From positions 1 through 30,578 of the forward strand of contig DLZV01000001.1 of NCBI GenBank assembly GCA_003447235.1: DNA of 30,578 nucleotides, given 5' to 3'. The first letter of the stretch is position 1; each line of letters starts with the position of its first letter. Below are positions 14,854-22,159 of this stretch, piece after piece. A program made the position numbers and the translations under genes. Below the pieces are notes generated by a model. That model searched no databases, was not told where the DNA came from, and saw only the letters and a list, made by a program, of their open reading frames with translations. This stretch comes from Prevotella sp. (lineage in GTDB: Bacteria; Bacteroidota; Bacteroidia; Bacteroidales; Bacteroidaceae).

Positions 14854-16831
14854 AGACGTTCATCTGACAGTCCTGACAATCAAACTCCAAACGAAACTGC
14901 CGTCCGTCGGGAAGCACGAGATGGAGCGGCTCGCACCACTGTGGACGCTTGCCACCACGACGCACGCAATAGCCCAAAGCGTACCGCAGACAATGGCGAC
15001 ACTGCATGATCAAGTCGGCAGGGTGCTGGGGAAGATCTTCCGCCCCACCCTTCTCATAAGCCTTGGACAGACCCGGAAGTCCGCAGGAAGCGTAGAGACG
15101 GGCTGCGTCAGCATTGGCTATATTATAGGTATAGGGGAAAGTCTCATACTGTCGTTGCCAGCGCTGAGCCTCCAGTGGCCTGCCTGGCGTAGCTGTCTCC
15201 TGGGGTTTCTGTGTGGCAACAGATTCTTGGATCGTTCGTGGTTCTGTTGCTTCCTGTGTCGTTCTTGGACCTGCTTCAACCTGTGATGTCTGAGCCGCTA
15301 CCACTTCATGGGAGTCGGGGACGGAGACAGGAGCAAGCATCTGGTCGGACAACTTCTCGACCACCTCCCGTCGGGCCTGTGCCAACAGACTGCGAGGCAC
15401 AAACCATGTCCCCACCTCCACCGAGACGTCCTCGGGACGTGCCGAGAAGTGGGTAGTACCGAGCTTGCTGAGCTCTTGTACGATATTCTCTTTTTGCGGC
15501 GATTTGGCTGGTTGATGCTCAAAGGCGATATCGACGCTGGCCGAAGCCTCATCCATAGAAGCCACGAGGCGGAAACCATCCTCCGTAGCGGAGAAAAGCA
15601 TCCGCAGTGACAGGCGACGCTCTGCGCTCCGCCCCTGAAGCAAGCGCTCAAAGGCTTGATCCTGGTTGCGGTACAATGCCAACCCTGGACGCAGACCCGC
15701 TGGCATCTGGTGGGGAAAGAGGCGGTTGCCCACCGCTCGGTTGACACGGAATCCCTCCAGTTCGTGCTTGGCGTTAAGGTAGCAGAGACCATCACCATTG
15801 GCAAAGGAGGCAGTACCAGCCACGACGAGACTGTCACGGCGCAAGTCCTTCACCTTGCCAACATACTCTCCCAAGGCCTTCGGCGTATCGGGCGAAAAGA
15901 TATTAGGCTGGCGACCTGTGGCAAAATAGGTCGTATAGCCGCGGTTGAAGGTCTTGCTGAGATTGGGCTGGAAATGGTAATTCACGCGCCCGCGGCTGCT
16001 GCGGCAGTACTGTCCGGGGTGGCGGGCGATGATTTCATCGAGACGCTGACTATAGGCCGCCACCACATTCTTCACATAACTTGCGTCCTTCAGACGTCCC
16101 TCTATCTTCAAGGAGCACACCCCCGCCCGCATCAGTTCCTCCAAATGGTCTATCTGGCAAAGGTCCTTGAGCGAGAGTAGGTGCTTGTCGTGGACGATGG
16201 TGGTTCCATGGTCATCCTTGAGGTCGAAGGCGAGACGGCAAAACTGAGCACAGGCGCCGCGGTTGGCCGACCGCTGGAAGCAATACTGCGAGGCGTAGCA
16301 CAGTCCGCTATAGCTGACGCATAGCGCTCCATGAACAAAAGCCTCCAGTTCCATGTCGGCCACGTCGCGATGGATGGCGCTTATCTCCTCGACGGAGAGT
16401 TCACGGGCCAAGACCGCACGGCTGAATCCCAGCGACTGTAGCCAGCGAACCTTCTCGGCCGTGCGCGTGTCACACTGCGTACTGGCATGGAGCACAGCAC
16501 GGGAGAGGACGTGACCCGACTGGATGCGCGCGAGCAGACCCATGTCCTGGACGAGGATGGCATCAACACCGATGTGGTCGAGGTGAGCAACAAGACGCAG
16601 CGTATCCTCCATCTCATTGTCATAGATGAGGGTGTTGACAGTGACGTGGACGGAGGCGCCAAACTGGTGGGCATAGGCACAGAGCTGGGCAATGTCGTCA
16701 AGACTATTGCCAGCAGCCTGTCGTGCACCAAAACGGGCTGCGCCAATATAGACGGCGTCAGCACCATGGTCTATTGCGGCCATTCCACAAGCCAGATCCT
16801 TGGCAGGGGCGAGGAGTTCTATCGTTTGCAT
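14840..16831 (-). CDS. Peptidase U32 family protein, RlhA-like (rRNA hydroxylation)
   Basis: A 663-residue U32-family protein. The N-terminus IELLAPAKDLACGMAAIDHGADAVYIG starts the TIM-barrel-like core. The U32 signature is visible as EAFVHGALCVSYSGLCYAS (163-181), followed by GACAQFCR, so Cys171, Cys178, Cys194 and Cys198 could hold an iron-sulfur cluster. The length and central extension (DUF3656-like) match E. coli RlhA, which hydroxylates C2501 of 23S rRNA from a prephenate-derived pathway, better than the shorter TrhP or protease forms. A Gln/Thr/Glu-rich linker (about 515-575) leads to a Cys-rich C-terminal segment (CRHCLRYALGYC; DCQDC). The RlhA assignment is inference; the U32 family is certain. 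It overlaps the next gene by 14 nt. Confidence 0.87.
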   Translation of the reverse strand: MQTIELLAPAKDLACGMAAIDHGADAVYIGAARFGARQAAGNSLDDIAQLCAYAHQFGASVHVTVNTLIYDNEMEDTLRLVAHLDHIGVDAILVQDMGLLARIQSGHVLSRAVLHASTQCDTRTAEKVRWLQSLGFSRAVLARELSVEEISAIHRDVADMELEAFVHGALCVSYSGLCYASQYCFQRSANRGACAQFCRLAFDLKDDHGTTIVHDKHLLSLKDLCQIDHLEELMRAGVCSLKIEGRLKDASYVKNVVAAYSQRLDEIIARHPGQYCRSSRGRVNYHFQPNLSKTFNRGYTTYFATGRQPNIFSPDTPKALGEYVGKVKDLRRDSLVVAGTASFANGDGLCYLNAKHELEGFRVNRAVGNRLFPHQMPAGLRPGLALYRNQDQAFERLLQGRSAERRLSLRMLFSATEDGFRLVASMDEASASVDIAFEHQPAKSPQKENIVQELSKLGTTHFSARPEDVSVEVGTWFVPRSLLAQARREVVEKLSDQMLAPVSVPDSHEVVAAQTSQVEAGPRTTQEATEPRTIQESVATQKPQETATPGRPLEAQRWQRQYETFPYTYNIANADAARLYASCGLPGLSKAYEKGGAEDLPQHPADLIMQCRHCLRYALGYCVRRGGKRPQWCEPLHLVLPDGRQFRLEFDCQDCQMNVYAEK

Positions 16832-16858
16832 GTGTGAGCGGATATTCTATTTCTATAT

Positions 16859-16889
16859 AAAGGCGGCAGTCCAACAGACGTTCGCCTTT
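16859..16889 (-). promoter_or_regulatory. Hairpin at the 5' end of the U32 leader
   Basis: AAAGGCG (16859-16865) and CGCCTTT (16883-16889) form a 7-bp stem with a 17-nt loop. It lies just downstream of the predicted U32 start, so it could stabilise the mRNA 5' end. No clear terminator run follows. Confidence 0.3.
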
Positions 16890-16896
16890 CTGCTTG

Positions 16897-16904
16897 CAAA
16901 GCTA
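16897..16904 (-). promoter_or_regulatory. -7 box for the U32 operon
   Basis: Minus-strand TAGCTTTG matches TAnnTTTG exactly. A -33 TTTG is not visible at the usual distance. The predicted leader is about 60 nt. Confidence 0.45.
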
Positions 16905-17039
16905 TAAAATTTCTTCGAGAAAACATCATGGCAACCGATGATTCGTCCCGAAAGGGAATGATATTTTCTTGTTCTTACAAAAAATGGGTTCGTCAGCCAT
17001 GTTGTCAGGCCAAAATTCGAATGAACAAAAAAAAAGTAT

Positions 17040-17047
17040 TAAATTTG
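17040..17047 (+). promoter_or_regulatory. -7 box for the Wzi-family operon
   Basis: TAAATTTG followed by C matches the Bacteroidetes -7 consensus. ATTCG (17015-17019) is a weak -33 candidate at a 20-nt spacing. Transcription would start near 17053, giving a leader of about 80 nt. Confidence 0.5.
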
Positions 17048-17132
17048 CAACCGAGTAGGCGCCCACCACCTTGTGCATCCCACACGCAGGGCGAAGACGC
17101 TTGCCACATCAAGACGAATAAGCCAACAATAT

Positions 17133-18728
17133 ATGAAGAAATATTCAGCGCTACTGCTCGGAAGTCTTCTCCTCTGCCTCCCCTCTCACGGCAGCACGAG
17201 TGGATCAGCCACACAGGACAGTCTCTTTACCCGCTTGACGGAGAACGTCAGCTATCGCGTGGAGGCGCAACTGAGCGGATCCAAGGGCAAGACTCCGCTG
17301 TGGCTCAACGCCAACAAACAGGGCCTCAGTTCCCTGGAGACCACCAACGGCTATATACTCGGGGGCGTGAAACGTCCGCTCAGCACCGACGACCATCGCC
17401 AGTGGGGTGTGGGCTACGGCGTGGAGGTAGCCGTTCCCTACCACTACACGAGCCATGTGGTCGTGCAGCAAGCCTACGTCGAAGGACGATGGAAGAAGGC
17501 CACTCTCACCATCGGCGCAAAGGAGCAGCCCATGCAACTGAAAGACAACCAACTGAGTTCGGGATCGCAGACGCTGGGCATCAACGCCCGCCCTGTGCCG
17601 CAGGTGCGCATTGCCCTCCCCGACTATTGGACGCTGCCCTTCGGACACGGATGGCTCCACATCAAGGGCCACATTGCCTATGGCAAGATGACGGACCAAG
17701 GATGGCAGCACGACTTCACGCAGAAGCAGAGCAAATATGCCGACGGCGTACTCTACCATAGCAAGGCGGGCTACCTCAAAATAGGCAACGAGGACGTGTT
17801 CTGCCCGTGGTCCGTCGAACTGGGCGTGGAGATGGCAGCCACGTTTGGTGGCACGTCCTACATGGAGGGTCCCAATGGCGGACTGGTGATGGTGAAGAAC
17901 AGTACGGGCCTGAAGAGTTTCTGGAAGGCCTTCCTGCCTGGAGGCGGCGAAACCGTGGAAGAAGGCACGGTCTATCAGAACGCGGAGGGCAACCAACTGG
18001 GATCTTGGCTCCTACGCGTCAACTACGACTCGGACACCTGGCGCTTCAGCGTCTATGCGGATAAGTTTTTCGAAGACCACTCCTCTATGTTCCAACTCGA
18101 CTACGACGGCTATGGCGAGGGCGAAAAGTGGAACGTGAAGGAGAAGCGCCAGTACTTCTTCTATGATCTCAAAGACTGGCTGCTCGGCGCCAGCTACCGA
18201 TCGAAATACAAGCGGACGGTGAGTGGCGTGACGTTCGAATACCTCTATACAAAGTATCAGAGCGGTCCGGTCTATCACGACCATACGCAGGGCTGGAAGG
18301 ACCACATCAGCGGTCGTGACAACTTCTACAACCACTACGTCTATACGGGATGGCAGCACTGGGGACAGGCAATAGGCAATCCGCTCTACACCGCTCCGCT
18401 CTACAATAGCGACGGCAAGATCTATTTCCACAACAACCGCTTCACGGCGATCCATCTCGGTGTCGATGGCTACCTGCGCGATAATCTCTACTACCGTGTG
18501 CTCACGACCTATGAGGAGGCTTTCGGTACCTACGAGGACCCGTTTGTCGATAAGAAGCACGACTTCAGTTTTCTTATTGAGGGACGCTACGACTTCACGC
18601 AAAGCACGGGATTTCTCCAGGGATGCTCCGTCAAGGCTGGCTACGGCATGGACTTCGGTAGCTTGCTCGGCGGCATCAACTACGGTGCGCAACTGACTTT
18701 CACCAAGACTGGACTCTTAAATTTCTAA
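17133..18728 (+). CDS. Capsule assembly Wzi family outer-membrane protein
   Basis: A 531-residue protein with an N-terminal signal peptide (MKKYSALLLGSLLLCLPSHG) and a body of alternating aromatic beta-strands, as expected for the Wzi-type outer-membrane beta-barrel. Wzi in E. coli tethers capsular polysaccharide to the surface. Typical early sequence is present: TPLWLNANKQGLSSLE, then VVVQQAYVEGRW and TIGAKEQPMQ. No other capsule genes are nearby, so the ligand in this organism is unknown; Bacteroidota carry Wzi-family genes outside capsule loci. The ATG at 17133 is chosen because it begins the signal peptide; an upstream ATG at 17073 would add non-conserved basic sequence. It is 5 nt before the downstream lipoprotein gene. 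Confidence 0.88.
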   Translation: MKKYSALLLGSLLLCLPSHGSTSGSATQDSLFTRLTENVSYRVEAQLSGSKGKTPLWLNANKQGLSSLETTNGYILGGVKRPLSTDDHRQWGVGYGVEVAVPYHYTSHVVVQQAYVEGRWKKATLTIGAKEQPMQLKDNQLSSGSQTLGINARPVPQVRIALPDYWTLPFGHGWLHIKGHIAYGKMTDQGWQHDFTQKQSKYADGVLYHSKAGYLKIGNEDVFCPWSVELGVEMAATFGGTSYMEGPNGGLVMVKNSTGLKSFWKAFLPGGGETVEEGTVYQNAEGNQLGSWLLRVNYDSDTWRFSVYADKFFEDHSSMFQLDYDGYGEGEKWNVKEKRQYFFYDLKDWLLGASYRSKYKRTVSGVTFEYLYTKYQSGPVYHDHTQGWKDHISGRDNFYNHYVYTGWQHWGQAIGNPLYTAPLYNSDGKIYFHNNRFTAIHLGVDGYLRDNLYYRVLTTYEEAFGTYEDPFVDKKHDFSFLIEGRYDFTQSTGFLQGCSVKAGYGMDFGSLLGGINYGAQLTFTKTGLLNF

Positions 18729-18733
18729 CGACA

Positions 18734-19174
18734 ATGGGCAAATTTTCTCCTATCATCCTCGGCATACTCATCAGCCTGTTCTCCCTTTCCTCTTGTACGC
18801 TCAATAGCGACGACAGTGGCAAACTGGGACAGTACTGGCACCTCATCTCTATCGACACCTTGGCAACCGAGGGGTCATGCAATGTGGCGCCAAGGCGCGT
18901 GTTCTGGACCTTCCAAGGACCGATCATGCAGGCTTACGACTTCACCGATAATAAGATCTACTGCATTCACTACTCCCATACAGGCAACACACTGAAACTC
19001 ACCGAGCCGCGTGTCAACGACCGGACGAAGGGCGACCCCTTGGTAGAAGACGCCTCCGTACTCCATCCGCTCGGCATCCACACACTGGAGGAGACCTACA
19101 CGGTCGAGGAACTCGACGGCAGCAAGATGGTACTGGCTGATACGATCTACCGTCTCCACTTCCGTGCACAGTAG
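18734..19174 (+). CDS. Small lipocalin-like lipoprotein
   Basis: A 146-residue exported lipoprotein. Residues 1-21 are a signal peptide with lipobox SLSSC (Cys21), followed by a Ser/Asp-rich tether (TLNSDDSG). The remainder alternates short beta-strands (YWHLISIDTL, RRVFWTFQG, DNKIYCIHYSHTGNTLKLTEP, SKMVLADTIYRLHFR), compatible with the lipocalin-like DUF4847-type family common in Bacteroidales; that family name is from memory. It starts 5 nt after the Wzi-family gene stop, so it is probably co-expressed and may sit at the same envelope site. No catalytic residues stand out. Confidence 0.82.
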   Translation: MGKFSPIILGILISLFSLSSCTLNSDDSGKLGQYWHLISIDTLATEGSCNVAPRRVFWTFQGPIMQAYDFTDNKIYCIHYSHTGNTLKLTEPRVNDRTKGDPLVEDASVLHPLGIHTLEETYTVEELDGSKMVLADTIYRLHFRAQ

Positions 19175-19243
19175 ATGTCCCCATCGAATAAAGGATCCTT
19201 TCCTATATATATAGAACGAAAGCGCTGCGGAATCAAACATTCG

Positions 19244-19335
19244 CCCTAAAGGGTATAAAACAGTTTCCCTAAAGGGCATAAAAACGTTCCATACAGAATA
19301 TAAAAAGAAGTCCCCCAGGGAATATAGAATAAGAA
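19244..19335. repeat. Degenerate tandem repeat of about 23 bp before the RluA-family gene
   Basis: Two strong units begin at 19244 and 19267 with CCCTAAAGGG followed by YATAAAA and agree at about 19 of 23 positions. Weaker units begin near 19290 (GAATATAAAA core) and 19313 (CCCCAGGGAATATAGAA). The TATAAAA-like core recurs at 19254, 19277, 19299 and 19323, spaced 22-24 bp. A further TATAGAA at 19210 suggests the array once began earlier. It fills most of the 163-nt gap between the lipoprotein and pseudouridine-synthase genes. Confidence 0.62.
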
Positions 19336-19337
19336 AC

Positions 19338-20228
19338 ATGATTAGAATCAATCCCTATAACGAAGAAAAGTACGACCACTACACGGTTGAGGCCCCTGCC
19401 CCACTGCTGGAGTGGCTCTTTGCCCACCTCAAAGACAGCAAGAGCAAGATCAAGGCCACACTGAAAGGCCGTGGCATCAAGGTCAATGGTAAGTACGTCA
19501 CGCAGTTTGACCGCCCCTTAGTAGCTGGCGACAAAGTGACCGTGAGCCGCTCGAAGAAGAACGATCTATTCAAGAGCCGCTATCTGAAGATCGTCTATGA
19601 AGACCAGTATCTCATCGTAGTCGAAAAGGCTGCAGGCATCTTGTCCATGGCGGCAGGCCACGCCTCCCTCAACGTCAAGACCATCCTCGACGGCTATTTC
19701 AGGAAGACGCGACAGAAGTGTAATGCCCACGTCGTCCACCGTCTGGATCGCGACACGTCGGGACTGATGGTCTATGCCAAGGACATGCGCGCCGAGCAGA
19801 TTCTTGAGCACGAATGGCACGACTTGGTCTATGATCGCCGTTATGTGGCGGTGGTCAGTGGGGAAATGATGGACGACGAGGGTACGGTGACGAGCTGGCT
19901 GAAGGACAACCAAGCCTACTTCACCTACTCTTCCCCCGTAGATAACGGGGGCAAATATGCCATCACCCATTACCACGTCCTCGACCGCGCCACAACCCAT
20001 TCCCTGGTAGAATACCGACTGGAGACGGGCAGAAAGAATCAGATCCGTGTCCACAGCGCCGACCTGGGCCATCCCGTCTGTGGCGACATCAAGTATGGCA
20101 ATGGCGACGACCCCGTAGGCCGTCTCTGCCTCCACGCCTATGTGCTCTGCTTCACTCACCCCATCACCCACCAACGGATGGAGTTTTCCACTCCTGTTCC
20201 TCCTGCTTTCCGCAAGGTGTTCAAGTAA
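19338..20228 (+). CDS. RluA-family rRNA/tRNA pseudouridine synthase
   Basis: A 296-residue pseudouridine synthase. An S4-type RNA-binding region occupies about residues 20-72 (LKGRGIKVNGKYV, PLVAGDKVTVSR). The catalytic motif HRLDRDTSGL (134-143) contains the nucleophilic Asp137. Later blocks GRKNQIRVHSADLGHPVCGDIKYG and RLCLHAYVLCFTHP are standard for the RluA/RluD branch. The particular uridine modified cannot be read from sequence. No TAnnTTTG promoter is seen upstream; the gene directly follows a 22-24 bp tandem repeat, and may be transcribed from the Wzi-family promoter or from an element in the repeat. It converges on a small gene with a 21-nt gap. Confidence 0.93.
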   Translation: MIRINPYNEEKYDHYTVEAPAPLLEWLFAHLKDSKSKIKATLKGRGIKVNGKYVTQFDRPLVAGDKVTVSRSKKNDLFKSRYLKIVYEDQYLIVVEKAAGILSMAAGHASLNVKTILDGYFRKTRQKCNAHVVHRLDRDTSGLMVYAKDMRAEQILEHEWHDLVYDRRYVAVVSGEMMDDEGTVTSWLKDNQAYFTYSSPVDNGGKYAITHYHVLDRATTHSLVEYRLETGRKNQIRVHSADLGHPVCGDIKYGNGDDPVGRLCLHAYVLCFTHPITHQRMEFSTPVPPAFRKVFK

Positions 20229-20249
20229 GAAGGTTGCGTTTCTGAAGGA

Positions 20250-20405
20250 CTACAACCACCCCAAGAGGGTGCAGAGGAATAGGAGCGCCCCGAGCAATAA
20301 GAAGATGACGACCGTGCGGATAAGGCAGGATGCCACCTTCTTGATAATGAAGATTCCGATGACGATGACGGCAATGATACCTATATAATATTGTATCTGT
20401 TCCAT
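20250..20405 (-). CDS. 51-residue hydrophobic membrane peptide
   Basis: A short ORF starting MEQIQYYIGIIAVIVIGIF and ending LLFLCTLLGWL, with two hydrophobic segments (about 6-20 and 27-50) separated by KKVASCLIRT. It would be a small inner-membrane protein of unknown role. The ATG at 20405 starts the hydrophobic segment cleanly. It is the last gene of the menA–HD run, 45 nt after the HD gene stop, and converges on the RluA-family gene. Reality rests on position, orientation and clean membrane pattern only. Confidence 0.6.
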   Translation of the reverse strand: MEQIQYYIGIIAVIVIGIFIIKKVASCLIRTVVIFLLLGALLFLCTLLGWL

Positions 20406-20450
20406 AGCTGTGACGGCATAAGATAAATGTTGAGTTGGATACACGAACCT

Positions 20451-21119
20451 TTAGGACGGCGTATTCTGATCGTTAGCCGTCGTGATCTCGGTCTGGATCT
20501 GCAACCACAGTTGGTCGAAGACCGCACGAAGCGAAGGTTCGTCGTCGATGGTCTGTCGAATCAACTCTAAGTTTTGGGCATTGGGCGACCCCGGTATCCA
20601 CAAATGGAGGTAGCCCCTGCGACCATATTTCTCCTTGATATGCTGTCGAAACCGCTCCCATTGCTGCTCTTTGTCGAGCTGCGGATAGTTTTCCAGCCCA
20701 AACTCGATGGCTCGCGAGAAGACCACTGTCGGTTCGATGTCTCGGTCAGCCTCAGCGATGATCTTGCCATAGATACTGCGCGGCATCCGGCTACTGGACG
20801 CACGGTGGTCCTCCACAGCTTCCTTCATGATTCTAATCTGTGTGGGCGAAAACCAACGGGTTAGTCGCTTGTCAGCCATGAGGATCTTGCCTCCCGTAAC
20901 ATGATGGATGGCGCGCGGCCCCTCCATACCCAAGTCATGGTAGGCCGCTATGGCATAGACCATATCAAGGTCAGCACCCGTCAGTCGCGCCAAGTCAATG
21001 GCATTGCGTATGACTCGCTGCACGTGTTGTAGGCCATGACTGCGGCCGAAGGCATTGTAGCGTGGCAGGATCTCCTGCTCGACAAAGGACATCAGTTCAA
21101 GATTGATTGTAGGTTGCAT
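20451..21119 (-). CDS. HD-domain phosphohydrolase
   Basis: A 222-residue cytoplasmic protein of the HD superfamily. Metal-binding residues are visible in order: RSHGLQHVQRV (His28/His32), AAYHDLGMEG (His61-Asp62), HHVTGG (His72-His73) and IAEADRDI (Asp125/Asp127). HD proteins hydrolyse nucleotides or phosphoesters; the substrate here is not evident, though similar Bacteroidota proteins are annotated only as 'HD domain-containing'. The ATG at 21119 lies 4 nt after the menA stop; an earlier in-frame ATG at 21146 would overlap menA by 23 nt and adds no conserved sequence. Close spacing predicts co-transcription with menA, though no pathway link is known. Confidence 0.88.
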   Translation of the reverse strand: MQPTINLELMSFVEQEILPRYNAFGRSHGLQHVQRVIRNAIDLARLTGADLDMVYAIAAYHDLGMEGPRAIHHVTGGKILMADKRLTRWFSPTQIRIMKEAVEDHRASSSRMPRSIYGKIIAEADRDIEPTVVFSRAIEFGLENYPQLDKEQQWERFRQHIKEKYGRRGYLHLWIPGSPNAQNLELIRQTIDDEPSLRAVFDQLWLQIQTEITTANDQNTPS

Positions 21120-21123
21120 AGGC

Positions 21124-22092
21124 TTAAAGAATAAAGAGCGTGACAATCGCGGTCGTCACACCAAAGACAAACATATTGCGGGCAGTCATACCAAGCACCT
21201 TGTTCAGTTCCCTTCCCCTTCCGATGCGCCGCATCTGAGCCCTCGTGGCCCCATGAAGCAGCGCATAGGGTACGAAACAGGCGAAACAGACCAACATAAG
21301 AACAAAACTCGGATCGCCGAGAACAAGACATCCCCACATCATATAGGTGGCGATGTTCCCCAACCATCCATACAGTTGCTCCGCCCTTTCGCGACCCATG
21401 CGCACGATGAGAGTCTTCTTCCCCACCGCCCGGTCCTGATCGTAATCGCGATAGTTGTTGACAACCAAGAGTGTATCGATGACCAACCCACAGGCCAAAC
21501 TGGCCCAGACCACCTGCGCCGTAATCGTTTGACTCGCTGGTGGCATGGTGACATAATAGGTCAGGCAGACCGGCACGAGACCGAAGAAGAGAAGCACGAG
21601 CACGTCGCCCATCCCATGCTGAGCCAGCAGCGTCGTATAGAGAAAGCAGAACAGGACACAAGCTGCTCCCACCAACACCATCTCCCAGCCTCCAAAGCAG
21701 ACCAGCGGCAAACCGACAAGACAAGCCAACGCCGTCGTCACCACCAGGCAACGCCGCATGGCAGGCAACGTCACCCACCCCTCGGTACACGCCCGCTTCG
21801 GACCAAGACGCGTCTCGCGATCATCCTTCCCTCGGACGCAGTCGAAATAGTCGTTCACAAAGTTGGCATCCACCTGCATCACCATCGCAAAGAGGAAACA
21901 CAGGAGTGCAGGCACGAGAGGCATACGGTACCAGTCTCCCGCCACAGGCGTCACAAACCGCTCCCATCCCATATCATGGATGGCCAAGGCCACGCCAATC
22001 ATCACAGGCACGGCAGCCCCCGACAGCGTCTTAGGACGCGCTGCCAGCAGAAAAGCCTTGCCGCTATTGACGGCTACATGGTTCTCATTCAT
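21124..22092 (-). CDS. menA: 1,4-dihydroxy-2-naphthoate polyprenyltransferase
   Basis: A 322-residue inner-membrane UbiA-family prenyltransferase that attaches the isoprenoid tail to DHNA in menaquinone synthesis. The first Asp-rich site is ANFVNDYFDCVRGKDDRE (about 77-93, NDxxD at 80-84), binding the prenyl diphosphate through magnesium. The second is NNYRDYDQDRAVGKKTL in the second half. Eight to nine hydrophobic helices are apparent, and the length is normal. The N-terminal LAARPKTLSGAAVPV is characteristic of MenA. Menaquinone is the respiratory quinone of Bacteroidota. It leads a minus-strand run with the HD gene (4-nt gap) and a 51-residue membrane peptide. No clear TAnnTTTG box was found upstream. 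Confidence 0.94.
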   Translation of the reverse strand: MNENHVAVNSGKAFLLAARPKTLSGAAVPVMIGVALAIHDMGWERFVTPVAGDWYRMPLVPALLCFLFAMVMQVDANFVNDYFDCVRGKDDRETRLGPKRACTEGWVTLPAMRRCLVVTTALACLVGLPLVCFGGWEMVLVGAACVLFCFLYTTLLAQHGMGDVLVLLFFGLVPVCLTYYVTMPPASQTITAQVVWASLACGLVIDTLLVVNNYRDYDQDRAVGKKTLIVRMGRERAEQLYGWLGNIATYMMWGCLVLGDPSFVLMLVCFACFVPYALLHGATRAQMRRIGRGRELNKVLGMTARNMFVFGVTTAIVTLFIL

Positions 22093-22159
22093 TATCGCTA
22101 TCGTTGGACATTCTTGATTTCAGCAGGGAAGACAAACGGCAGTGATCTCTCCTTTCTTA

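Larger units (their letters stand above)
16832..17132. other. 301-nt divergent intergenic region
   Basis: Divergent control region of the U32 gene (minus) and the Wzi-family gene (plus). It contains one -7 box in each direction (16897-16904 minus, 17040-17047 plus), a 7-bp hairpin in the U32 leader (16859-16889), and A/T-rich runs including nine A at about 17027-17035. No gene or tandem repeat is evident. Confidence 0.55.

Noticed and set aside
19191..19201. AAAGGATCCTTT-like palindrome as a terminator of the lipoprotein gene
   Set aside because: It has no loop and cannot form a normal hairpin; it may be chance or part of the adjacent repeat.
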